64,000 nucleotides of DNA from Sulfurimonas sp. (GTDB lineage Bacteria > Campylobacterota > Campylobacteria > Campylobacterales > Sulfurimonadaceae): NCBI GenBank assembly GCA_028687935.1, contig JAQTZE010000005.1, forward strand, positions 62,001 to 126,000. Direction: 5' to 3'. Shown here in pieces: positions 1-8,058 of this stretch. Within the stretch, counting starts at the first letter, position 1. Each line of letters opens with the position of its first letter. The notes beneath the pieces were generated by a model, which was not told where the DNA came from, ran no database searches, and saw nothing but the letters and a program-made list of their open reading frames with translations. Position numbers and translations under genes: made by a program.

Positions 1-801
1 ATGTGCACGAACAACCAAGTAAACACCCGCCGTTACCATCGTCGCAGCGTGGATAAGTGCAGAAACTGGAGTCGGACCCTCCATCGCATCTGCAAGCCAA
101 GTATGGAGTGGAAACTGCGCTGATTTGCCCATTGCACCGATAAAGAGGAAGATACCCATAAGTGTAAGGATATCAGTTCCAAGTGAAGGCATAGCAGCGA
201 ACGCTTGTTCATACTGCAATGTACCTGTATTCCAGTAGACCAAAAAGATACCAACAAGCATCCCAAGGTCAGCGATACGGTTCATAATGAACGCTTCGTT
301 TGCAGCCCAAGTAGCACTCTCTTTGTGATACCAAAAACCGATAAGCAACCAAGAACAAAGACCAACGCCTTCCCAACCGATAAAAAGACCTGCAAAGTTA
401 TCACTCATAACAAGAACCATCATCGAGAAAACGAAAGCAGAAAGGTAAGAGAAAAATCTATTGAACCCTTTGTCATGATCCATATATCCGATAGAGTAGA
501 AGTGAACTACAGTAGAGACTACTGTTACAACCATCATCATCGTTACAGAAACCTGATCTACTACAAAACCAAACGGAATATAAAGATCTCCCGTAGCCAT
601 CCACGTCATCATTTCAACATGAACAACTGCTCCGCCGCTGAGAATATGTACTAATAAAACCGTACTGCTCACAAAAGAGACAAAAAGAAGTATGCTCGGT
701 ACAAGCCCTGCTACTATTGTTTTAGGTGATGCACCAAAAAGTGCTGCAAAAAGTGAACCTGCAAGCGGTGCAAATAGTGCTAGATATAAATAAAATTCCA
801 T
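1..801 (-). CDS. nuoL: NADH-quinone oxidoreductase subunit L (NuoL), partial
   Basis: The first 267 residues of a large antiporter-like membrane subunit of complex I, one of the proton-pumping modules in the membrane arm. The gene enters from its ATG at 801 and is cut by the left window edge, so more than half is missing. Visible family marks are the very hydrophobic start (MEFYLYLALFAPLAGSLFAA), the stretch SIGYMDHD and the segment LHTWLADAMEGPTPVSALIHAATM, which is the core of the proton-translocating helix pair in NuoL/M/N. It begins 4 bp after the nuoK stop and is the last visible gene of the nuo operon. The identification is firm. Confidence 0.95.
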   Translation of the reverse strand, partial: MEFYLYLALFAPLAGSLFAALFGASPKTIVAGLVPSILLFVSFVSSTVLLVHILSGGAVVHVEMMTWMATGDLYIPFGFVVDQVSVTMMMVVTVVSTVVHFYSIGYMDHDKGFNRFFSYLSAFVFSMMVLVMSDNFAGLFIGWEGVGLCSWLLIGFWYHKESATWAANEAFIMNRIADLGMLVGIFLVYWNTGTLQYEQAFAAMPSLGTDILTLMGIFLFIGAMGKSAQFPLHTWLADAMEGPTPVSALIHAATMVTAGVYLVVRAH

Positions 802-805
802 ATCT

Positions 806-1114
806 CTATCCTCTCATCGTTGACATTGTATCAAGGTCGATAGTTCCATGACGCTTGTGCCATACAATTAACAATCCAAGACCTACAGCTACCTCTGAAG
901 CAGCGATTGCGATCACAAAAAACGCAAACATTTGTCCAGTTAAGTCACCATAGTAGTGTGAAATCGCAGCAAAAGCGATATTTACAGAATTAAGTAAAAT
1001 CTCCGTTGCAAAAAATAGCAAAAGAAGGTTTTTTCTACGCATTACACCAATCAAACCTATTGCAAAAAGAATAGTCGAGAGTACAAGGTAGTGATTTAAG
1101 CCAATTTCCATCAT
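806..1114 (-). CDS. nuoK: NADH-quinone oxidoreductase subunit K
   Basis: A 102-aa, three-helix membrane subunit of complex I that carries part of the proton path between NuoJ and NuoN. The typical features are GLIGVMRRKNLLLLFFATEILLNSVNIAF, containing the conserved membrane glutamate of helix 2, and a second acidic residue in IAASEVAVGLGLLI. The length matches the family (about 100 aa). The start codon overlaps the nuoJ stop by one base (TAATG), which implies translational coupling. Confidence 0.96.
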   Translation of the reverse strand: MMEIGLNHYLVLSTILFAIGLIGVMRRKNLLLLFFATEILLNSVNIAFAAISHYYGDLTGQMFAFFVIAIAASEVAVGLGLLIVWHKRHGTIDLDTMSTMRG

Positions 1115-1686
1115 TAAAGCACCTTTTTCATTTGTTTGTTTTTGATCTCTTCAATCTCGTTATCATCTAAAAGAGTAAGAGATAAATCCATATCTTTTCC
1201 TGCTAATACAATACCCGCGATCATTGCTACAAGTAACATTACTGCAGCTACTTCAAATGGAACTAGATACTTCGTAAAAAGAACCAATCCAACCTCTTGT
1301 GTATTACCAGCACCTTCAACCATAGGGTAAAGTGCTGTAATATTTTCAGAAACAAGTGGTGCTGAGAAGATTGCTACAACTAAAATTGCACTCACAACCG
1401 ATAATCCAACAACAATATACTTGTTGCCGTTTTTCTCTTTTACATCTCTTGTTGTATCAAAAAACATCATACCAAAAGCATACAGAGCCATAACAGCTCC
1501 CGAGTAAACTACGATCTGCACCGCACCTAAAAAGTCAGCACCTAGAATAAAGAAAAATGCCGATATAAAAATCATTCCTGCTGCGAGTGATGTCAATGCA
1601 TAGAGTGCCTGTGAAGTAGTCACGGCTATGAAAAACATTGCGATTGTTAAAAACGCAAACAGATAAAAAGCTATAGCTTCAAACAT
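1114..1686 (-). CDS. nuoJ: NADH-quinone oxidoreductase subunit J
   Basis: A 190-aa membrane subunit of complex I with five predicted transmembrane helices. The segment GADFLGAVQIVVYSGAVMAL is the conserved helix 3 of NuoJ, the helix reported to rotate during coupling. A charged cytoplasmic tail (DDNEIEEIKNKQMKKVL) ends the protein. It sits between nuoI (11-bp gap) and nuoK (one-base overlap), the standard gene order. Confidence 0.95.
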   Translation of the reverse strand: MFEAIAFYLFAFLTIAMFFIAVTTSQALYALTSLAAGMIFISAFFFILGADFLGAVQIVVYSGAVMALYAFGMMFFDTTRDVKEKNGNKYIVVGLSVVSAILVVAIFSAPLVSENITALYPMVEGAGNTQEVGLVLFTKYLVPFEVAAVMLLVAMIAGIVLAGKDMDLSLTLLDDNEIEEIKNKQMKKVL

Positions 1687-1697
1687 ATCCTATCTCC

Positions 1698-2318
1698 TTA
1701 ATATGCGAGAGGCGTTTTTTTGACGCGCTCATCTTCATGTGGTGTAATAGCACCAAAACCTTCAAACTCAACTTGAGTTCCGGCTTTCATTTTGTCAAGC
1801 GGAGTAAGCATATAGCTGTAATCCACAAAATGTTCTCTTTGCTCAGAAGCCTGCTCATACTCACCACCGTGAGTAATCGCTAGTTCAGGGCACACTTCAG
1901 CACAGTAACCACAGAAGATACAACGACCAAGGTTGATTGTATATTCGCTTACCTCTTTACGAGAGTGTTCATCTATACGTGTATCCATCTTGATACAGTT
2001 AGAGATACAGATCTTCTCACAAAGTCCACATCCGATACATCTCTCAGCATCTGATTCCCAAAGTCTTTTCATCTCATGCACAGCACGGTATCTTGGACCT
2101 ATAGGCATCTTTTCCTGTGGATACTGGATAGTATGGATATCAAACTTGATCATTTCACGAAGCACAACCCAAAGACCAACAAAAAGCTCGCCTCTGAATG
2201 TTCTTTGCACAACGCGTTTAAATTTACCCCAACCATCTGTAGGATAATCTGCAATGTCTACTAAATAGTAGCCATTTTCACTAACATTTCTGTTATTAAA
2301 CTCTTGAGTATTCTTCAT
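1698..2318 (-). CDS. nuoI: NADH-quinone oxidoreductase subunit I (2 x 4Fe-4S)
   Basis: A 206-aa peripheral subunit of complex I that carries clusters N6a and N6b and passes electrons from NuoG to NuoB. Two complete CxxCxxCxxxC motifs are visible: CIGCGLCEKIC around residue 92 and CIFCGYCAEVCPE around residue 132. The N-terminal 60 residues form the amphipathic region that lies along the membrane. The C-terminal tail is longer and more charged than in E. coli NuoI. It lies directly downstream of nuoH. Confidence 0.95.
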   Translation of the reverse strand: MKNTQEFNNRNVSENGYYLVDIADYPTDGWGKFKRVVQRTFRGELFVGLWVVLREMIKFDIHTIQYPQEKMPIGPRYRAVHEMKRLWESDAERCIGCGLCEKICISNCIKMDTRIDEHSRKEVSEYTINLGRCIFCGYCAEVCPELAITHGGEYEQASEQREHFVDYSYMLTPLDKMKAGTQVEFEGFGAITPHEDERVKKTPLAY

Positions 2319-2328
2319 TCATATCCCC

Positions 2329-3318
2329 TTAAAACATCATCACTAAGCCAGTGATAACTATGTTGACCACAGCTATTGGCATAAGTACTTTCCAACACAA
2401 CCACATAAGTTGGTCAGGTCTTACATCTGGCCAAGCAGCTCTTGTCCATAGGAAAAAGAAGAAGAAAAACGCCATCTTTCCAAGTAAACCTAATGCGCCA
2501 AGGAAACTACCATCTCCATAACCACCCAAGAAAAGAAGTGGAATTACAAACGAGATAAAGAACATATTTGCATATTCACCGATGAAGAAAAGACCCCATC
2601 TCATACCAGAATATTCCGTACCAAAACCATCGATAATCTCATGGTCATTTGCAACGAGGTGAAACGGAGTACGTCCAGTCTCAGCAAACGCAGCGATCCA
2701 AAAAAGGATAAACGCAACTGGTTGTGACCAAACGATCCAATCACCAAAACCACCTGCTTGATACTCATTGAAATCAATGAGTGAAAGAGAACCAACCATC
2801 ATAATCGGAGCAAGTATAGAGAGACCAGTAACAACCTCGTAGGAGATAAATACAGCCGCACTACGCGCAGCAGAGAGGAGTGAAAACTTGTTCGCTGATG
2901 CCATACCGCCAAGGAGTGGACCGTAGAGTCCAACACCCATGATTCCAAGGATATACAAGATACCGATATTTACATCAGAGATAATCGGGTGTACTGTGTA
3001 TCCAAAAAGCTCAAACTGAGGTAAAAAAGGTATCGCAGCCGCTGCCATAAACGCAGTCGCTGCCGTGATAACCGGTGCTATTTTAAAGATACGTCCAACT
3101 ACATTTGTAGGGATAATATCCTCTTTTGTAAAGAGTTTAATACCATCTGCTGCAACTTGTAGTAATCCATAAGGCCCGACATTCATCGGCCCTAAACGAC
3201 GCTGCATAAATGCAAGGATTTTTCTTTCGAAATATGTCCCAATACCCGCTAATGCAGAAAATATGAGTAAAACTACAACGACTTTGATTATCGTCTCTAT
3301 TAGATATGCTGTATCCAT
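2329..3318 (-). CDS. nuoH: NADH-quinone oxidoreductase subunit H
   Basis: A 329-aa membrane subunit of complex I that forms most of the quinone-binding chamber with NuoB and NuoD. It has about eight transmembrane helices. Family marks are ERKILAFMQRRLGPMNVGPYGLLQ near the N-terminus, AETGRTPFHLVANDHEIIDGF with its acidic loop, and WTRAAWPDVRPDQLMWLCWK near the end. The gene is 3 bp from the preceding nuoG and 10 bp from nuoI. Confidence 0.96.
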   Translation of the reverse strand: MDTAYLIETIIKVVVVLLIFSALAGIGTYFERKILAFMQRRLGPMNVGPYGLLQVAADGIKLFTKEDIIPTNVVGRIFKIAPVITAATAFMAAAAIPFLPQFELFGYTVHPIISDVNIGILYILGIMGVGLYGPLLGGMASANKFSLLSAARSAAVFISYEVVTGLSILAPIMMVGSLSLIDFNEYQAGGFGDWIVWSQPVAFILFWIAAFAETGRTPFHLVANDHEIIDGFGTEYSGMRWGLFFIGEYANMFFISFVIPLLFLGGYGDGSFLGALGLLGKMAFFFFFFLWTRAAWPDVRPDQLMWLCWKVLMPIAVVNIVITGLVMMF

Positions 3319-3321
3319 ATA

Positions 3322-5808
3322 TTACACCTTTTCAATCGAAGCTACAGCGAAGCGGTATGCGCCTGTTATAACCTCTGGATTTATTTTAGAATCATAGGTC
3401 GGTAGCAGTGCAATATCGCCAGTGATTTTATTATCACTGATGATTTTTACAACTAACTCTCCGTTGCTACTCTTAATGCGGACACTATCACCTTCATTAA
3501 GATCACTTTTACCAAGGAACTCTTCACTCATATAAATGCCACCCTCTTGTGAGAGTGCTGTTGTTTTATTTGTAAACGCAGTAAATTGTCTTACCGGATT
3601 TGCAACATAAACAACTGTTCCTTCAAGTTTAACATTATTGTACATTTGTACAGTTTCATCGTCACTCATTTTAACAGCAACATTCTCTAAAATGTAACCT
3701 CTCACCTCAGTTCCGTCATTTTCATAGCGGTTTGGAAGGGAGTCAAACTCTGCTGCTTTAAATCCAGCAGAGAGTGGAAGTTTAGCAGTATAGTCAATTA
3801 CGTTATCTGCTTTGAGTCCAAGTGCATTCGCAATGTCATTAAGCTCATAGCCTTTATACTCTAAGGCTGCGTTTGTAGGGTTTACGCGTTTGTTGATACT
3901 TGTCAATGTTCCCTCTTGCTGATTGATCGCTGGCATATCCAAATCACCATCACCAAGTGCAGAGAGTGTAAAGTCTGCTTGCGTGTTATAGCCTACAGTA
4001 AACTTGCCTTTTGCATCGTCAAGTTCACAGATAAGAGCAACACCCAAAGAGTTAGTAAGTGCTGGGATCATTACCACTTCAAAGTCACTATACTTCTCAA
4101 CAAGTGCCACTAAACGCGCTAAATTTTTCGCGTTTGGATGTGTATAAAAATCTGGTCCTACGATAAGAGAGAATGCATCTTTTTTATTGAGGTTTTTGTC
4201 TAAATCCTCTTTAAATTTTGCATCTGCGTTGAGTAGCGCGAAAAGTGCATTTTCATCCACTTCTACCTCTTTGGAAACTTCTTTAGTAACCATAGTAGAT
4301 TTTTCAACTTCTACCTCTTCCTCTTCGCCGGTCTCTTCGTTTTTCTTCATCTCTTTGACCATCTCGACTACTTTTTCTTTGACGCTTTCTGTCACTGTAA
4401 TCGTTTTTGTCGAGTGAAAAGATGCAAGATATGCAACTAAATCGCTAGAGAGTTTTGATTTATCTGCAAAAAGATCAAGGATCAAATACATCACTGCTTC
4501 TTCTTGAAGAGGAGCATGTTTAACACTCATGATACTTTTTCCAAGGCCCTCGATGATAGGATCACTTACAGGGTGGAAATAAAGACCAGCACCTTTGTTT
4601 ACCGTCATAGAGTTGTTGAGCGCATATCTTGCGTTTGGATTGTCTGATTTGAGCGCTGTACCTACAGAGATAACAAAGTTTGAGTTGTGTGTGACTTTAA
4701 GATCACTTCCATAAAGCTTTGTCCCACTGATTTCGCTGTAATTATTCAAGAAAGTTTGGAACGCTTTTGCTTCATTATTCACAAGTTTATAACCAAATTT
4801 TTCTTTCATTTTTTGAAGTAAAAACGCTTCTTCGTTTGTGATAGTCGATGTAAACGCTATCGTATCTGCTTTTTTGAAAGCTTCGATTGCGTTTGCAAAC
4901 GCAGCTTCATCTTTTGCACTTACTCTGTTTTCATAGTCAAAACCATAGCGTCCAGCACCACAAAGTGAGACATAGTTCCACTCATTCATTACGCGGTAGA
5001 TTTTGTTCTCAGGGTTTTCTATGCTTGTATGTTTCACATCATAAGAGATCTGACATCCAGCAGAACAGTGTCCACAGGTAGCCGGGATTTGTTTGAGTTC
5101 CCAAGCATTTGATTTATACATAAAGTCAGTATCTACAAGTGCTCCAACAGGACAAACTGCAGCACATTCACCACAAGAAGTACAATCAAGAACATCTGTT
5201 CCATTAGTAAGACCGATGACTGATTTGTTGAGTTTATTCCACATTGCGTAGGCATCTTTTGGCATATTCTCTTTGTACTCAGCATCAAGTGCATCTGCAC
5301 CACGCGCGATAGTCTTGAGTGAATTATCACCAATCATATCTTTACATGCAGTCACACAACGCTCACAAACGATACAAAGGCCCGGATCATAGTGTAAGTG
5401 TCCCCAATCGTGAGAACTTCTATCTACATCTTTGATAGCATAAGACTGAGAGTCTACTCCTATTTCTAGAGTATAGTTTTGCAGTTCACATTCGCCTGAT
5501 TGGTCACACACACCACACTGAAGCGGGTGGTTCACATCATAAACTTCCATGATCGCACGGCGTTCGCTCTCGATCGTTGGAGTTGATGTTACAATGTTCA
5601 TCCCCTCTTTTGCTTTGGCATTACACGCATAAACCTGCTTACCATCCGCCTCAACAAGACAAATACGACACGCCAGTGTCGGACTACATCTTGTCAGATA
5701 ACATATCGCTGGAATAAAGATATCATTTGCACGGGCTGCGTTTAATATATACTCACCCTCTTGCGTTTGAACCTCTTTTCCATCAATGTTTATAGTAATT
5801 TTACTCAT
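3322..5808 (-). CDS. nuoG: NADH-quinone oxidoreductase subunit G, second copy
   Basis: The second of two consecutive NuoG-type subunits (828 aa). The N-terminus carries a 2Fe-2S ferredoxin domain (cysteines in CYLTRCSPTLACRIC and a later YACNA), the HPLQCGVCDQSGECELQ motif for the His-ligated cluster, a two-cluster ferredoxin segment (CIVCERCVTAC, CTSCGECAAVCPVGAL) and the extra cluster motif CGHCSAGC with SLCGAGR. The remainder is the molybdopterin-oxidoreductase fold without obvious cofactor role. An acidic insertion of about 35 residues (EETGEEEEVEVEK region, about residue 490) is absent from the first copy. It overlaps the end of the first nuoG by 8 bp, so both are probably translated together. 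Confidence 0.93.
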   Translation of the reverse strand: MSKITINIDGKEVQTQEGEYILNAARANDIFIPAICYLTRCSPTLACRICLVEADGKQVYACNAKAKEGMNIVTSTPTIESERRAIMEVYDVNHPLQCGVCDQSGECELQNYTLEIGVDSQSYAIKDVDRSSHDWGHLHYDPGLCIVCERCVTACKDMIGDNSLKTIARGADALDAEYKENMPKDAYAMWNKLNKSVIGLTNGTDVLDCTSCGECAAVCPVGALVDTDFMYKSNAWELKQIPATCGHCSAGCQISYDVKHTSIENPENKIYRVMNEWNYVSLCGAGRYGFDYENRVSAKDEAAFANAIEAFKKADTIAFTSTITNEEAFLLQKMKEKFGYKLVNNEAKAFQTFLNNYSEISGTKLYGSDLKVTHNSNFVISVGTALKSDNPNARYALNNSMTVNKGAGLYFHPVSDPIIEGLGKSIMSVKHAPLQEEAVMYLILDLFADKSKLSSDLVAYLASFHSTKTITVTESVKEKVVEMVKEMKKNEETGEEEEVEVEKSTMVTKEVSKEVEVDENALFALLNADAKFKEDLDKNLNKKDAFSLIVGPDFYTHPNAKNLARLVALVEKYSDFEVVMIPALTNSLGVALICELDDAKGKFTVGYNTQADFTLSALGDGDLDMPAINQQEGTLTSINKRVNPTNAALEYKGYELNDIANALGLKADNVIDYTAKLPLSAGFKAAEFDSLPNRYENDGTEVRGYILENVAVKMSDDETVQMYNNVKLEGTVVYVANPVRQFTAFTNKTTALSQEGGIYMSEEFLGKSDLNEGDSVRIKSSNGELVVKIISDNKITGDIALLPTYDSKINPEVITGAYRFAVASIEKV

Positions 5809-8050
5809 GTACTACTCTCACTATTTTGGATTTTTCAAATCTATATCTGCTCGCATCAACTACACTATCAAATGTAGGGTTAAGTGCTATAGTTCCTTTA
5901 AGATCGCTATCTAGTTTGAACTCTCTTGTAACACTCACAGATCCATAAGATATCTCTACAATGTCACCATCAGATATCCTTGCTGCTGCTGCAAACTGTG
6001 CAGAACCTCTTAAACTTTTATCTTTTTCTAACTGTTTTGTTTTTGCAGTGTATGCATTAAACTGAAGTACTGGATTTGAGTGATAAATAACCGTACCATT
6101 AAACTCCGGCAGATCACTTACACTCTCTAAAGTACCCTTTGCTTCACAAGCGACTTCATCCAAAAGATAGCCTCTATTATCCTCACCGTGTGCTGATAAA
6201 AAGTTCTCTAAAGTATCAAATTCGCATGCCTTAAAGCCAGCAAAACGTCCTAACTCTTTTGTACAGTCGATTGTCGTGTAGTGTCTGATATCACATGCAA
6301 GGAGGATATCGTTAAGCGTTTGCCCTTCAAATCCAACAGCAACATTTGTAGGCAAGACTCTATTATCAATACTCACAAAAGTTCCCTCTTGCTGATTTAA
6401 TGATGGAATTGCCATATCTGCACCCAAAAGTGAAGAGATAACAAATGAACCTGTTGCGTTATAACCGACTACATTCTCTATTTTCTCATCTTTATCCAAA
6501 GAACTTAGTAAAGAGACACCTAAAGTGTTGACTTCATTTGGTACTACGACCAAAGAGAAGTCACTATATTTTTCTATCAGTGCCGCAAGTTTTGCGATGT
6601 TTTGTGCACGTTCATGTGCGATAAGATCGTTTCCTATGATGAGAACACGATTTTTTGCACGTGTAAATGATTTCATCATCAGTGCAAATTCTTCTTCACC
6701 AACATTACATTCAGCATCAAGATAACCAAAATCAAGATCATCAAAGAATGCTCTCTCGTGATCGCTCAGATCAGCATCTTTGAGGATTGCGTTTGCAAGA
6801 AGTGCCATAACGCCTTCTTCTGTTCCCACTTCATACTTCATAAACTGCGTGATAGTATTTTGCATCAGTGCATCTTCGAGTGGATGCGCATAGACTATCT
6901 TCGCACCGTTATGGCGTGAAGCAGTCGTAAGCGCATAACGCACTGCTGGATTATCTGTTGCAATTCTGCTTCCGATAATAATTGCTGCATCTGCTTGCTT
7001 GATTGCATCGAGTGAACCGCTATAGTGTTTCTTTGCGCTTATAGTGCTGTATGCGTTCATAAACTCTTGGAACATGCGTGCATCTTCATTGAAGAGCTTC
7101 AGACCTAGCTTTTCTTTGAGTTCGCCTAACATATAGGCTTCTTCATTTGTAATCATCGAAGAGAAACGGATTGCTTTTGCATTTTTCACAGCCGCAACTG
7201 CTCTCTCAAACGCAGCGTCATCTCTGAGCGCTCTGTTTTCAAAGTCATAACCAAAACGTCCTGCTCCACAAAGAGAAGCAAACTCGAAGTTATTTTTTAC
7301 TCTGTAGATCTCTTGTGCGCCATTGATGCCTGCAAATTTTGTCTCATATTCTAATGAACAACCGCCTGAACAGTGTGCACAGGTTGCTGGAACACGTGAG
7401 AGTTCCCATGCGTTTGCACTATACTGAAAGTCAGAACTCACAAGTGCGCCAACAGGACAAACCGCTATACACTCTCCACAGAAAGTACAATCAAGCGTAT
7501 CACCTTGTTTTGGGATGATAGTTGAGCTATATCCGCCAAATTTCACATCTATAGCATCATCACCGATGACTTCATTACAGACGTGAACACACTTCTCACA
7601 CATGATACACAATGCCGGATCATAGTTGATAAGACCCCAATGTTCCACTGGTCGGTGCTGCTCACGCGTTGTAAAGTTCTGCGTTGTCACGCCAAACTCT
7701 AAAGTTTTGTTTTGCAGATCACACTCACCTGATTTATCACAAACGCCACACTCAAGAGGATGATTAACATCATAGAGTTTCATGATATTTGTGCGTTCTA
7801 GCTCAAGTGCTTCACTGTTTGTACGAATATCCAGACCAGATACAGGAGGTGTGTTACACGAAAGTACAAAACCTTCTACACCTTCAGCTTCAACTACACA
7901 CATACGGCACGATGCGCATGGAGTAGTTTTTGAGATATAACACATCGTAGGGATATAGATATCGTTTTTGCGAGCTACTTGAAGAATAGTCTCACCTTTT
8001 TTTGCCTCTACAGAGATACCGTTGATTTTAAATTCAATCATATTGCTCAT
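5801..8050 (-). CDS. nuoG: NADH-quinone oxidoreductase subunit G, first copy
   Basis: The first NuoG-type subunit, 749 aa from the ATG at 8050. That start is chosen because a perfect AGGAGGGG ribosome site lies 2 bases before it; a longer frame opening at 8089 overlaps the upstream gene and has no such site. The cluster ligands are complete: CYISKTTPCASCRMC and SCNT for 2Fe-2S, HPLECGVCDKSGECDLQ, CIMCEKCVHVC and CTFCGECIAVCPVGAL, then CAHCSGGC with SLCGAGRFG for the additional 4Fe-4S. The protein continues into a molybdopterin-oxidoreductase-like domain. It shares architecture with the next gene but is clearly diverged, so the duplication is old. It receives electrons from the NuoF-replacement encoded just upstream. 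Confidence 0.93.
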   Translation of the reverse strand: MSNMIEFKINGISVEAKKGETILQVARKNDIYIPTMCYISKTTPCASCRMCVVEAEGVEGFVLSCNTPPVSGLDIRTNSEALELERTNIMKLYDVNHPLECGVCDKSGECDLQNKTLEFGVTTQNFTTREQHRPVEHWGLINYDPALCIMCEKCVHVCNEVIGDDAIDVKFGGYSSTIIPKQGDTLDCTFCGECIAVCPVGALVSSDFQYSANAWELSRVPATCAHCSGGCSLEYETKFAGINGAQEIYRVKNNFEFASLCGAGRFGYDFENRALRDDAAFERAVAAVKNAKAIRFSSMITNEEAYMLGELKEKLGLKLFNEDARMFQEFMNAYSTISAKKHYSGSLDAIKQADAAIIIGSRIATDNPAVRYALTTASRHNGAKIVYAHPLEDALMQNTITQFMKYEVGTEEGVMALLANAILKDADLSDHERAFFDDLDFGYLDAECNVGEEEFALMMKSFTRAKNRVLIIGNDLIAHERAQNIAKLAALIEKYSDFSLVVVPNEVNTLGVSLLSSLDKDEKIENVVGYNATGSFVISSLLGADMAIPSLNQQEGTFVSIDNRVLPTNVAVGFEGQTLNDILLACDIRHYTTIDCTKELGRFAGFKACEFDTLENFLSAHGEDNRGYLLDEVACEAKGTLESVSDLPEFNGTVIYHSNPVLQFNAYTAKTKQLEKDKSLRGSAQFAAAARISDGDIVEISYGSVSVTREFKLDSDLKGTIALNPTFDSVVDASRYRFEKSKIVRVVHE

Positions 8051-8058
8051 ATCCCCTC

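Noticed and set aside
205-654. A 149-codon open frame on the plus strand
   Set aside because: It lies fully inside nuoL on the other strand, has no ribosome site and an implausible composition (rich in His, Asn, Lys, Tyr); nuoL is certain.
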